Below, in pieces: positions 23,236 to 31,265 of a stretch of DNA of 46,442 bases. The translations under genes were made by a program, and so were the position numbers. The stretch lies in contig JABWCK010000002.1 in the NCBI GenBank assembly GCA_013360305.1, forward strand, positions 1-46,442. The letters run 5' to 3'. The stretch's first letter is position 1. The number at the start of each line of letters is the position of its first letter. The notes beneath the pieces were generated by a model, which did no database searches, had not been told where the DNA came from, and worked only from the letters and a program-made list of their open reading frames with translations. The stretch is from Microcaldota archaeon (GTDB lineage Archaea; Micrarchaeota; Micrarchaeia; Norongarragalinales; Norongarragalinaceae).

Positions 23236-24279
23236 ATGGCTGGCATTATTGGTTACGGCGTGTTTATTCCTCGCTTTAGGATTAAAGTTGAAGAAATAGC
23301 TAGAGTATGGGGTAAGGACGCTGCTCGTGTTTCAAGCGGTTTAGGCATTAAGGAAAAAGCAGTCGCTGCTTTTGATGAAGACTCGGCGACTATTGCTGTC
23401 GAAGCGTCTAGGAACGCTATAGAGTCGTCTGGAGTTAATCCGGATGACATTGGTGCAGTATTCGTAGGCAGCGAGTCAAAACCGTATGCTGTAAAACCAA
23501 CTGCTACGATTGTTGGCGACGCTGTCGGAGCGAGTCCTGTAATGACTGCTGCTGACTTCGAGTTCGCTTGCAAGGCTGGAACTACGGGTATTCAAACTTG
23601 TATGGGTATGGTTGATTCTGGAATGATTAAAGTCGGTTTAGCTGTAGGTTCCGACACCGCTCAAGGTCGACCGAATGATGCTTTAGAGTTTTCTGCTGGT
23701 AGTGGCGGAGCTGCTTTCTTGATTGGTAATGACAAGCCGATTGCTTTAATTGAAGACACTTATTCTTTCACGACTGATACTCCTGATTTTTGGAGGCGAC
23801 AACACGCTGAATTTCCTCGCCATGCGGGTAGATTTACAGCTGAACCTGCTTATTTTAGGCACGTGTTAAGCGCAGCTGAAGGATTGTTGAAAAAAATAGG
23901 CAAGAAGGCGAATGATTTTGATCACGTTGTTTTTCACCAGCCTAATGGAAAGTTTCCTCAAGCAGCGGCTAAGAAGTTAGGCGTTGATGCTGAAAAAATA
24001 AAGACTGGATTGCTTACTCCAATGATTGGTAATACTTATTCCGGAGCAGCCATGGTTGGTTTGGCTGCAGTATTAGACGTAGCTAAACCAAACGATGAAG
24101 TTTTAGTAGTATCGTATGGTTCTGGTGCAGGCAGTGATGCTTTCTCGATTAAAGTAACTAAGGAAATCGAGAAGAAACGCAGTAAACCAAGCGTTCAAGA
24201 ATTAGTTGCAGAAAAAGAATACATTGATTACGCGTTGTACGTAAAACACAGACAAAAATTGAAGGCTTTGGGCGATTGA
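23236..24279 (+). CDS. mvaS: HMG-CoA synthase, archaeal type
   Basis: Condenses acetyl-CoA and acetoacetyl-CoA into HMG-CoA. 347 residues from ATG 23236 ([20 protein letters not shown]), the normal start for archaeal enzymes; a TTG at 23224 is in frame but less likely. The catalytic cysteine is in [13 protein letters not shown] near residue 112, the His in [16 protein letters not shown] near 233 and the conserved [17 protein letters not shown] near 265. It is the first gene of an operon with thiolase and the DUF35 protein; the thiolase ATG is one base after its stop. Confidence 0.95.
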   Translation: MAGIIGYGVFIPRFRIKVEEIARVWGKDAARVSSGLGIKEKAVAAFDEDSATIAVEASRNAIESSGVNPDDIGAVFVGSESKPYAVKPTATIVGDAVGASPVMTAADFEFACKAGTTGIQTCMGMVDSGMIKVGLAVGSDTAQGRPNDALEFSAGSGGAAFLIGNDKPIALIEDTYSFTTDTPDFWRRQHAEFPRHAGRFTAEPAYFRHVLSAAEGLLKKIGKKANDFDHVVFHQPNGKFPQAAAKKLGVDAEKIKTGLLTPMIGNTYSGAAMVGLAAVLDVAKPNDEVLVVSYGSGAGSDAFSIKVTKEIEKKRSKPSVQELVAEKEYIDYALYVKHRQKLKALGD

Positions 24280-24280
24280 T

Positions 24281-25441
24281 ATGAGAAAAGTTTCTATTAT
24301 TGGCGGCGGATTAACGCATTTCGGAGAACACTGGGAAATTAGTTTCAGGGAAATGGTTGCTGAAGCAGGAGCGAAAGCGTTACACGATTCAAAAATTGAA
24401 GGAAAAGACATTCAAGCTATTTACGGCGGTTGCATGGCGTCAGGCCGATTGCTTGGCCAAGAACACGTTGGTGCTTTAATCGCAGACCAATTAGGATTAA
24501 ATCCTCTTCCATCGACTCGCTGTGAAGCAGCTTGTGCTTCGGGAGGCGTTGCGTTACGTCAAGGAATTCAAGCTATTGCTTCAGGAATGTATGACGTAGT
24601 CGCTGTTGGTGGAGTAGAGAAAATGACTGAAGTCAGCGTTGAAGAAGCTTCACTAGCATTAGGCGGAGCAGGAGACCAGGAGTGGGAATTGTTTAACGGC
24701 GCTACTTTTCCAGCTTTATACGCTTTAATGGCTAAGAGACACATGCTTGAATACGGCACTACCGAAGAACAACTAGCTTTATGCGCTGTCAAGAATCACG
24801 CTAATGCAGTGCATAACGAGTACGCGCAATTTAGGAGTCCTATTACTTTAGAGCAAGCAATGAATGCTTCAGTTATTGCTTCGCCTTTAAAATTATTCGA
24901 TTGCTCTCCAATTAGTGACGGGGCGGCTGTGGTTATTCTAGCTGCTAGCGATGTGGCTAAAAAATTCGTTGACGAACCAGTTGAAGTAATAGCTTCAGCT
25001 CAAGCAAGCGATTCGCTAGCTTTAACGGGTCGCGAGACGCTTACTTCGTTGAAGGCTACTCAAATAGCTGCTAAAGACGCGTTCAAGCAAGCTAAGATTA
25101 CGCCTAAAGACGTTGACTTGGCTGAAGTTCATGATTGTTTTACTATAGCTGAAATACTCGCGATAGAAGACTTAGGCTTTTTCCCTAAAGGAAAAGGCGG
25201 AAAAGCAACTGAGGATGGAGAAACTGCTTTGAATTCAACTGTTTCAGTTAATACTTCAGGCGGTTTGAAAGCATGCGGTCACCCGGTTGGAGCTACTGGC
25301 GTAAAACAAGCAGTAGAATGCTTGTGGCAGCTTCAAGGAAAAGCAGGCCAACGCCAAGTAAAAGACGCTGAATACGCTTTAAGCCACAACGTTGGAGGAA
25401 GCGGAGCTACTGCCGTAGTTCACATTTACAAAAAACTTTGA
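24281..25441 (+). CDS. Acetyl-CoA C-acetyltransferase (archaeal thiolase)
   Basis: Makes acetoacetyl-CoA from two acetyl-CoA. 386 residues. The acyl-carrying Cys is in CEAACASGGVALRQGI near residue 85, DCFTIAEILAIEDLG lies near 287 and the GHPVGATG active-site loop near 337. In methanogens this thiolase forms a complex with HMG-CoA synthase and a DUF35 protein so that acetoacetyl-CoA is passed without release; the same three genes are adjacent here in the same order, which strongly suggests the same complex. Confidence 0.95.
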   Translation: MRKVSIIGGGLTHFGEHWEISFREMVAEAGAKALHDSKIEGKDIQAIYGGCMASGRLLGQEHVGALIADQLGLNPLPSTRCEAACASGGVALRQGIQAIASGMYDVVAVGGVEKMTEVSVEEASLALGGAGDQEWELFNGATFPALYALMAKRHMLEYGTTEEQLALCAVKNHANAVHNEYAQFRSPITLEQAMNASVIASPLKLFDCSPISDGAAVVILAASDVAKKFVDEPVEVIASAQASDSLALTGRETLTSLKATQIAAKDAFKQAKITPKDVDLAEVHDCFTIAEILAIEDLGFFPKGKGGKATEDGETALNSTVSVNTSGGLKACGHPVGATGVKQAVECLWQLQGKAGQRQVKDAEYALSHNVGGSGATAVVHIYKKL

Positions 25442-25462
25442 GAAAACGAACGTGATAAAAAA

Positions 25463-25864
25463 ATGAGAGACGCTTTGCCTTTGATTTGGAGAAAAATTCC
25501 CGAGCGATACACTTTGCTAGGTAGCCATTGTAATAATTGCAAGACTGATTACTTTCCTCAAAGAACTATTTGCCCCCACTGTAGAAGCAAAGGCAAGTTA
25601 GTTGATAAGCAAATGCCTAGGGAGGGAAAGGTTTACTCGTTTACTGAAGTTCACTCTGGCCCTGCGGGTTTTCAGCACGAAACGCCTTACTTCTTGGCAA
25701 TTATTGAATTGCCTAACAAAGTTAAAGTATTAAGCCAATTAGTTGATTCTAGTAAAGATAAAGTGAAAGTAGGCGCTCCAGTAAAAATGGTTTTCCGCAG
25801 GATATTCGCTGACGGAGCTGAAGGCGTCATTGCTTACGGGTTCAAGTTCAAAGTAGTAAACTAA
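25463..25864 (+). CDS. DUF35 OB-fold acyl-CoA-associated scaffold with zinc ribbon
   Basis: A 133-residue protein with an N-terminal rubredoxin-like zinc ribbon (CNNCKTDYFPQRTICPHC, two CxxC pairs at about residues 22-42) and an OB fold at 60-130. Proteins of this family bridge thiolase and HMG-CoA synthase. The zinc ligands are complete. It is third in the operon, 21 bp after the thiolase. Confidence 0.93.
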   Translation: MRDALPLIWRKIPERYTLLGSHCNNCKTDYFPQRTICPHCRSKGKLVDKQMPREGKVYSFTEVHSGPAGFQHETPYFLAIIELPNKVKVLSQLVDSSKDKVKVGAPVKMVFRRIFADGAEGVIAYGFKFKVVN

Positions 25865-25898
25865 TTGTTTTAACTATTTCCTTCTTCTTTGTTTTCAA

Positions 25899-26222
25899 GT
25901 GATTGAACACTCTGTAGACGCTCAAAACTTAAAGTTTTACTTAGACCAACCAGTTTTTTCTGGTTTAGTTTCTAAAGGCTTTAAAGTAATTGATGTTTAT
26001 TCCCACTCGCTCAAGTCGTTGGGTTTAGTGGAGAATTTTTATTCAGTTACTTTAACGTATCCTGATTATTCTTCAAAACAAGAATTAGCAAAATTATTTC
26101 ACGTCTTCACTAAAAGCGAAATCGCTGATTTTCCAATCGACCGGCCTAGACCTAGAGTTGGACAATTAGTAATAAAACTTCCCTTCGAAGGAGTTCAAAT
26201 CAAGTCTTTTTCAGTCAAGTAA
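25899..26222 (+). CDS. Hypothetical protein, 107 aa
   Basis: Starts with GTG. A small alpha/beta protein (FYLDQPVFSGLVSKGFKVID, then LVENFYSVTLTYPDY) without membrane helices or known motifs. It lies 34 bp after the DUF35 gene; a pyrimidine-rich stretch separates the two, so it may be a separate transcript or the end of the operon. Its 3' end overlaps the convergent membrane-protein gene by 28 bp. I do not recognise the family. Confidence 0.6.
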   Translation: MIEHSVDAQNLKFYLDQPVFSGLVSKGFKVIDVYSHSLKSLGLVENFYSVTLTYPDYSSKQELAKLFHVFTKSEIADFPIDRPRPRVGQLVIKLPFEGVQIKSFSVK

Positions 26223-27073
26223 AAGATTTTAGTTAAAGCGAAATTTACTGCAAACATTGAAACAATGCTTCCCGCAGCCCAAATCAACAACGTTATTACG
26301 TTTACGATTGGCAAGTACGCGCTGATTATGTTGAATGGGAATTGAATTACTCCGACAGCGATTTGAATCGTTAAGCTAATTATTAAACTCGATAAAATCG
26401 TTAAAGCCAGCAAGCTTATTGCGCGGTGGTTTGTTTTCAAGTAAGACATTGATGCCGCGGTAGTAATGCTGTTTGTTTTAGTCAAGAAGTAGAATGGAGT
26501 AAGCATTAGTCGAGTTTGTTGGTAGATTATGTTGAGTAAGTAAAAACCTGCGCTGATTACGAAAAAGAATAACGGTATTGTTCCAAGCAACCAGCCGCCT
26601 GAAATAAAACCCAAGTAAGTCAGTATTCCTGTTCCGAACAAGACGAATAATGGTTGCGGCCAGTAAATAGAAAAAATAGCTGCTATTGCTATGTATATGT
26701 TCAGTAAAAAGAATTTCACGAAGTCTATTATTTTTAGTTCGCGAACCTTCAAGTTTTGTTTTTTCAACCCGTCCGAGTAAATCAAAGCGTTTGCTCCAGA
26801 CAACAAGATTGAACCAATGAAAATAAACAACAAGAAGCCAGTCAAACCGATTGAAGCGAGGGCTAGTCCTATTATTGTTGTTTTTATTTCGTTAGCTAGT
26901 TGAGGCACTGCGAATCCAATCAATCCTAGTACTAGCATTATTATTCCCGCAACCAAGAACAATAAACCAATTACTGCGGCTGCGACTGCAGTGTAATAAA
27001 GAGTAGTGAATGGTTGTTTAGTCCATTTTACTGAATGCCTTAATACTTCAGTTAATTGTTTAACGAAATCCAT
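26195..27073 (-). CDS. Multi-pass membrane protein
   Basis: A 292-residue integral membrane protein with about six or seven hydrophobic helices: near residues 28-55, 65-95, 118-135, 140-160, 163-185, 220-240 and 255-280. It resembles membrane proteins of unknown function with large glycine-rich helices found throughout archaea and bacteria (such as DUF975-like), but I cannot assign it to one. It is divergent from polyprenyl synthase across 53 bp and could be related to lipid metabolism by position only. Confidence 0.7.
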   Translation of the reverse strand: MDFVKQLTEVLRHSVKWTKQPFTTLYYTAVAAAVIGLLFLVAGIIMLVLGLIGFAVPQLANEIKTTIIGLALASIGLTGFLLFIFIGSILLSGANALIYSDGLKKQNLKVRELKIIDFVKFFLLNIYIAIAAIFSIYWPQPLFVLFGTGILTYLGFISGGWLLGTIPLFFFVISAGFYLLNIIYQQTRLMLTPFYFLTKTNSITTAASMSYLKTNHRAISLLALTILSSLIISLTIQIAVGVIQFPFNIISAYLPIVNVITLLIWAAGSIVSMFAVNFALTKIFYLTEKDLI

Positions 27074-27083
27074 TGAAATTAGT

Positions 27084-27104
27084 CACTCACTGAGTGTTAA
27101 TAAG
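27084..27104. promoter_or_regulatory. Divergent promoter with palindrome CACTCACTGAGTG
   Basis: A perfect inverted repeat with 6-bp arms and a 1-bp centre lies at 27084-27096, abutting an AT-rich box at about 27095-27104. The start codons at 27073 (minus) and 27127 (plus) are 53 bp apart with the box in the middle. The palindrome is a candidate operator for the prenyl synthase and membrane-protein genes. Confidence 0.45.
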
Positions 27105-27126
27105 TGATTATGTTAAAAATATTTTA

Positions 27127-28173
27127 ATGGATATAAAGGTTGAAATCAAGAAATTTGTTCCTGAAATAGAAGCATCAATGCAGGAATTACTTCCAAAGAA
27201 ATATAATTCATCCAGTATTTCAAAGACTTCTGGAAAAATTAATTACGAACTCGACTTGCAAGCTATTAATGGCTCAATTAATACTCCGTTTTGGGACTTG
27301 CTCGAGAGAGGCGGCAAGCGATGGAGGCCTGCTTTATTGTTAATGACTTGCGAAGCTTTAGGCAAGGATTACAAGAAAGCCTTAAACTTAGCTGCTTTAG
27401 TCGAGTTGACGCATAACGCTACTCTGGTCGCGGATGACGTTGAAGACTCGTCTGATGAAAGAAGGGGAAAACCTTGCTTGCACCACATTTATGGAATAGA
27501 CATTGCTATTAACGCTGGTAATTCCGTGTACTTTATTCCTGCAATGACTATATTGAATTCTCCTTATTCTTCAGAATTAAGAAACGAGTTAATGAATGTA
27601 TTCTTGATTGAAATGGTTAACGTATCTATTGGTCAAGGAATTGACATTTACTGGCACCGCGGATTAAAGGAAGAAGTAAGTGAAGCACAATACTTGCAAA
27701 TGGCTGCTTTCAAGACTGGTTGCTTGAGTAGAATGGCTTGCCGTTTGGCGTCAGTTCATTCCTCCGCAAGCAAAGAGCAAGTTGACGCGTTAGGAGATTT
27801 CGGCGAAAGCATTGGAGTAGCTTTCCAAATTCAAGACGACGTGTTGAACTTAACTGCCGATGAAGAATACGGCAAGGAAATCGGCGGAGATATTTCTGAA
27901 GGAAAACGAACGCTAATGACTATTCACGCAATGCAACACAGTCCAAAAGCAGCTCGCTTAAAGGAAATTTTGAACATGCATACCAAGGATCAAAAATTAA
28001 TAAAGGAAGCTATTGAAATAATCAAGCAAGCAGGATCGATCGATCATGCCGTGGGCATTGCTTCAAGTATTGTTGAAAAGTCTTGGAGTAAAATTGATTC
28101 ATTCTTGCCGGAAAACCAAGGCAAGTTAAAGTTAAAAGCTTTAGCCGAGTATTTGATTACAAGAAAATACTGA
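27127..28173 (+). CDS. Polyprenyl diphosphate synthase
   Basis: Trans-type prenyltransferase that adds IPP units to an allylic diphosphate. 348 residues from ATG 27127; an in-frame GTG at 27094 lies inside the promoter box. The first aspartate-rich motif is DDVEDSSDERRG near residue 110 and the second is FQIQDDVLNLTADEEYG near 235. The residue five before the first motif, which blocks the tunnel in archaeal GGPP synthases (Phe or Tyr), is Ala here (HNATLVADD), as in enzymes that make longer chains. This suggests products longer than C20, or control from another residue. It is followed by a 91-residue gene. Confidence 0.9.
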   Translation: MDIKVEIKKFVPEIEASMQELLPKKYNSSSISKTSGKINYELDLQAINGSINTPFWDLLERGGKRWRPALLLMTCEALGKDYKKALNLAALVELTHNATLVADDVEDSSDERRGKPCLHHIYGIDIAINAGNSVYFIPAMTILNSPYSSELRNELMNVFLIEMVNVSIGQGIDIYWHRGLKEEVSEAQYLQMAAFKTGCLSRMACRLASVHSSASKEQVDALGDFGESIGVAFQIQDDVLNLTADEEYGKEIGGDISEGKRTLMTIHAMQHSPKAARLKEILNMHTKDQKLIKEAIEIIKQAGSIDHAVGIASSIVEKSWSKIDSFLPENQGKLKLKALAEYLITRKY

Positions 28174-28189
28174 GGGAGGGCTTTTTTGT

Positions 28190-28465
28190 ATGCATGGTTT
28201 AGTGGGCTTGAATGTTTTGAAACAAGCTCGCGGCAACGCTGCGAGAACTACGATTCCTTTTTCCTTGTCTGCTTCTTCTTTAGCCGTTAACGGCTCTGAT
28301 TGTACTGTGTTGAATGTTAATTCTCGTTTTGATTGCGTTAAAGACTTAGTATCCAAACTATCTTTGGAACAAGCTAGAGCTTTTGAAAGAAAACACGGAG
28401 CAAGCTTTGACGTTACTGTAGCCTCAAACCACGCTCATTCTAGAATCATAATAAAAGAAAAATAA
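28190..28465 (+). CDS. Hypothetical protein, 91 aa
   Basis: Begins MHGLVGLNVLKQARGNAART. It is a small alpha/beta protein with no transmembrane helix. It starts 16 bp after polyprenyl synthase with GAGGGAGG as ribosome-binding site, so it is cotranscribed. I recognise no family. Its tail VASNHAHSRIIIKEK ends shortly before a hairpin that may terminate the operon. Confidence 0.6.
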   Translation: MHGLVGLNVLKQARGNAARTTIPFSLSASSLAVNGSDCTVLNVNSRFDCVKDLVSKLSLEQARAFERKHGASFDVTVASNHAHSRIIIKEK

Positions 28466-28494
28466 ATTGAAAAAGAATTAGTTTTTGGGACGAG

Positions 28495-28515
28495 AGCCTT
28501 TTTTTCTAAAAGGCT
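28495..28515. terminator. Hairpin between convergent operons
   Basis: AGCCTTTT at 28495-28502 pairs perfectly with AAAAGGCT at 28508-28515 over a 5-nt loop. It lies between the 91-residue gene (plus) and rps2 (minus), and its T-rich arm on each strand can serve both, so a bidirectional terminator is likely. Confidence 0.5.
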
Positions 28516-28518
28516 TTC

Positions 28519-29121
28519 TTATGCTTCGAAGTCTTCTTGTTTTAAGGAGTATTCTTCGTCTGAAGTGATTTTTCCTTGAGCTTTTAATACTTCTCTAGTC
28601 AATACCCAGAATACTAGTCCTAGTGCTTTTCTTCCTTTGTTGTTGGTTGGGATTACTAGGCTTAAGCCGGCAGGGTTGTTGTTTGTATCGCATAATCCAA
28701 TTACGGGTACTCCGAAGGTGCTGGCTTCTTTAATGGCTTGCTTGTCTACGCTTGGGTCGCATACCATGATCATTTCTGGTTCGACGAAGTCGTTTCTAGC
28801 AGGGTTCGTAAAACGACCGGGAGTGAACCTTCCGGTAATTGATTGAAAGCCGGTCATTTCGCAGAATTTTTGGATTGGCTTCTTAGCGTTGTCTTTAGAG
28901 CTAATAATGAATGTCTTTCCTGCGTCTTGTTTTGCTAGCAATTGAGCAGTTTCTAGCAATCGCTCGTCTAGTTTCTTTAAGTCAATAACGTGCAATCCGT
29001 CGTTTCTTGCTTTGTAAATGTATTCTTTCATTCCACCGTGCTTGTTTCTTGTTCCAATGTGTGCTCCTGCTTCCAAGTATTTTTCTTGAGGCAGTAATCC
29101 TGATTGTTGATAGTCACTCAT
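28519..29121 (-). CDS. rps2: Ribosomal protein uS2
   Basis: A 200-residue small-subunit protein. Family signatures: EAGAHIGTRNKHGGMKEYIY near residue 20, HVIDLKKLDERL, then TGRFTPGRFTNPARNDFVEP near 100 and VIGLCDTNNNPAGLSLVIPT near 140. I chose ATG 29121 because a GGTGA ribosome-binding site lies 5 nt upstream; the alternative GTG at 29133 would place the start inside that site's upstream region. A stand-alone gene here. Confidence 0.95.
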   Translation of the reverse strand: MSDYQQSGLLPQEKYLEAGAHIGTRNKHGGMKEYIYKARNDGLHVIDLKKLDERLLETAQLLAKQDAGKTFIISSKDNAKKPIQKFCEMTGFQSITGRFTPGRFTNPARNDFVEPEMIMVCDPSVDKQAIKEASTFGVPVIGLCDTNNNPAGLSLVIPTNNKGRKALGLVFWVLTREVLKAQGKITSDEEYSLKQEDFEA

Positions 29122-29255
29122 TTGTTTCACCAATTTTTTTTACAGCCATACCCTGTTGGGAATAAACGACTGTTCTTAGTCTGAAAACGCGTTTCACTAA
29201 AAAAGCTAGTTTTCAGCTTACTAAATAACGCTAAATCGAGTTTAAAAAAGCTTTC

Positions 29256-29267
29256 CTGCGTACGCAG
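29256..29267. promoter_or_regulatory. Perfect palindrome CTGCGTACGCAG upstream of scpB
   Basis: A 12-bp perfect palindrome, GC-rich within an AT-rich gap, 22 bp before the preferred scpB start. It is a candidate operator. Other parts of the 168-bp gap hold the rps2 leader and no other structure I can define. Confidence 0.4.
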
Positions 29268-29289
29268 TTTTAAATTTTTGACTCTCGTT

Positions 29290-29859
29290 ATGCCTAGTGA
29301 AATGAAAGCCGGCCTTAAGTTGGAGTCTGTTGATGAAGAATTAGTCGAGACTCCTGAGTTCGAGGAAGAAATGCAGGGGATGGAGTTAGTAAAGAAAGCT
29401 CCTGCGTTGCTTCAAGCTAAGCGATTGATTGAAGCTGCTTTGTTTCAAGCTAACCGTGCTTTGAGTTTCAAGGAATTAAGCGAAGTTCTCGGCGGAAAAG
29501 AATACGTTCCGGGATTATTGCATGAATTAAAAAGCGAGCTTGACGCAAGCGATTCGGCTATTACGTTGTCAATGACTGAAGACAAAGCATTCTTGGAAGT
29601 CAAGCCTGACTACTTGGAGAAAGTCGCTTTCCTATCAAAACAAACCGAGTTATCCAGGAAAGCTACTCGAATTCTCGCATTAATTGGAAAAAAAGGACAA
29701 TTATTGCAGTCTGAGTTAAAGAATTATTTTCGTGGAGAAATATACGCTTACATTGCTGAACTAAAAGACTTCGGTTACATTGAAGCAACCAAGCAAGGAG
29801 CTACTCGATTATTAAAGCCGTCGAAAAAGTTTTTTGACACCTTCCAACTTACAGCCTGA
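29290..29859 (+). CDS. scpB: ScpB-like chromosome segregation protein
   Basis: Kleisin-associated winged-helix protein of the SMC-ScpAB condensin. 189 residues from ATG 29290; an in-frame TTG at 29278 would add four residues. An acidic N-terminal segment to about residue 35 precedes the first winged helix (AKRLIEAALFQANRALSFKE, then LSEVLGG) and a second one (LSRKATRILALIGKKGQLLQ, then SELKNYFRG). The partner ScpA and SMC are not in the window. It overlaps the convergent phosphatase gene by 11 bp. Confidence 0.85.
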   Translation: MPSEMKAGLKLESVDEELVETPEFEEEMQGMELVKKAPALLQAKRLIEAALFQANRALSFKELSEVLGGKEYVPGLLHELKSELDASDSAITLSMTEDKAFLEVKPDYLEKVAFLSKQTELSRKATRILALIGKKGQLLQSELKNYFRGEIYAYIAELKDFGYIEATKQGATRLLKPSKKFFDTFQLTA

Positions 29860-30595
29860 AGCCTTTTGGTTTGAATGCTATTAGTGTTTCGTCATCAGTT
29901 TGCTTGCTTTTTTGTTTCCTTAATTCTCGTCTAAGTTTTTCTAAAAATAATTTCATGTTGTTTTGAGTTTTAGGGTGTTTTCGTAGTATTTTCAAAGCGG
30001 TTTCGGCTAGTTGTTTTTGTCCTTCCCCGTTTCCTTTTCTACCTAAACTAGTTTTGGTTTCCGTAATTCCGTCGCTGTAAGCAATCCATATGCCGTTAGT
30101 CGGCAAACTTCCTTTTGGTTGTTCGTATTCTTTTTCTGAAATGCCTAATGGTTCTCTTGTGGAAATTGCAGAGTGATTCTCGTAAAACTCGTGTTTTAAC
30201 TCGCCTTTTTCGTTTCTGTAGATAAATAACGCTGGCAAGTGTCCAGCTGATGCGGAGGTAAGTTTTCCGTTAGCGTAATCAAAACCAATTCCAGTAGCGA
30301 AAGGAGTTAACGTGGTTCGGTTTATTTTTTTGCCTAGTTCTTCTGCTTTAACCGGTAATTCTAAACTAGCTTGATGAAATGCTTTGTGTATTGGCAAGCT
30401 TAGTTTTTTAGTAATTATTGTTGCTGCCAAGTTTGCGAAAGGAATGTTTTTTTCCTCATGACCAAAATAATCTATTAGCCCGAATTTTGTTCCTCTAGAA
30501 AATACGCGGTCGTTTCCTGTCTTTTCTAAAGGGTTAGAGTGATAAGCTATTTCTAATTCAGGGTGTCTTTTTGCAGCAGTAATTTTTCTGTCCAT
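29849..30595 (-). CDS. SpoIIE/RsbU-type PP2C phosphatase
   Basis: A 248-residue stand-alone SpoIIE-family (PPM) serine phosphatase domain. Metal-site motifs: GNDRVF near residue 27, LIDYFGHEEKNIPFANL near 40, ASAGHLPALFIYR near 115, IAYSDGITETK near 172 and TDDETLIAF near 235. The usual acidic ligands are in place, so it is likely active. These enzymes usually act on anti-anti-sigma-type proteins in bacteria; archaea have no sigma factors, so the substrate here is unknown. Third gene of an operon with the Hef helicase and nuclease. Confidence 0.8.
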   Translation of the reverse strand: MDRKITAAKRHPELEIAYHSNPLEKTGNDRVFSRGTKFGLIDYFGHEEKNIPFANLAATIITKKLSLPIHKAFHQASLELPVKAEELGKKINRTTLTPFATGIGFDYANGKLTSASAGHLPALFIYRNEKGELKHEFYENHSAISTREPLGISEKEYEQPKGSLPTNGIWIAYSDGITETKTSLGRKGNGEGQKQLAETALKILRKHPKTQNNMKLFLEKLRRELRKQKSKQTDDETLIAFKPKGFRL

Positions 30596-30619
30596 TATTC
30601 TTCTTTGTTTTTTCTGGTT

Positions 30620-31264
30620 TTATTCTGTTTCGTATGCGGCAGTAAAGACTTTCTTGATTTCTTTCGCGCGAAGTGGTCCGATTCCTTCACAGTCTTGCAA
30701 TTCTTTTTCTGAAGCGGTAAATATTTTTTCAACCGACCCGAAGTGTTTCAAGAGTGCTTTAGCGTTTTTTGGGCCAATCATTGGAATGCTTTCCACGATT
30801 AATTGTTGTTGTTCTGACAATAATTCGGTTTTCTTGCTGAATTGTAGTTTGATTTCTCTTTTTTCTTGAAATTGTTCCTTGAAAGCAGTAGCGTAAAGAA
30901 ATTCCGCCAAGTCTTCCTCAGAGTCAAAAAACAATATTGGTATCTTGTAGTCGATAATTAGCGAAATCATTGCGCCACGAACTGCTTTTTCTTGAACTCT
31001 ATAGTATTCGCTTCCAATGACTGCAATAATTGGCGCTTGGTACGCGGCAGACATTTCTTTAGCTTGGCTGAATAAGCGACCGTCAATTATTGAACTCTCC
31101 AAGTCCTCGCTAGTTTTTCTTTCAACGCAAACACGGTCGCTCAAAATATAGTCTCCAATAATTAATCGTTGTGGTCTTAGTGAAGCGTTTAATTCAAATA
31201 ACTTGCGCGCAGTTTTACTCTTTAATTCTCGGTCGTCTAACGTGATTTCTGGTTTTTCGTCCAT
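30620..31264 (-). CDS. Hef-type ERCC4 nuclease with helix-hairpin-helix domain
   Basis: A 214-residue XPF/Hef-family structure-specific nuclease. ITLDDRE and GDYILSDRVCVERKTSED near residues 8-55 form the active site (GDxxxxxxxxxERK). The tandem HhH domain is at 155-210 (SIPMIGPKNAKALLKHFGSV, then DCEGIGPLRAKEIKK). In many euryarchaea this domain is fused C-terminal to the Hef helicase; here it is a separate gene that starts one base after the helicase stop. They would act together on stalled forks and flap structures. Confidence 0.9.
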   Translation of the reverse strand: MDEKPEITLDDRELKSKTARKLFELNASLRPQRLIIGDYILSDRVCVERKTSEDLESSIIDGRLFSQAKEMSAAYQAPIIAVIGSEYYRVQEKAVRGAMISLIIDYKIPILFFDSEEDLAEFLYATAFKEQFQEKREIKLQFSKKTELLSEQQQLIVESIPMIGPKNAKALLKHFGSVEKIFTASEKELQDCEGIGPLRAKEIKKVFTAAYETE

Positions 31265-31265
31265 T

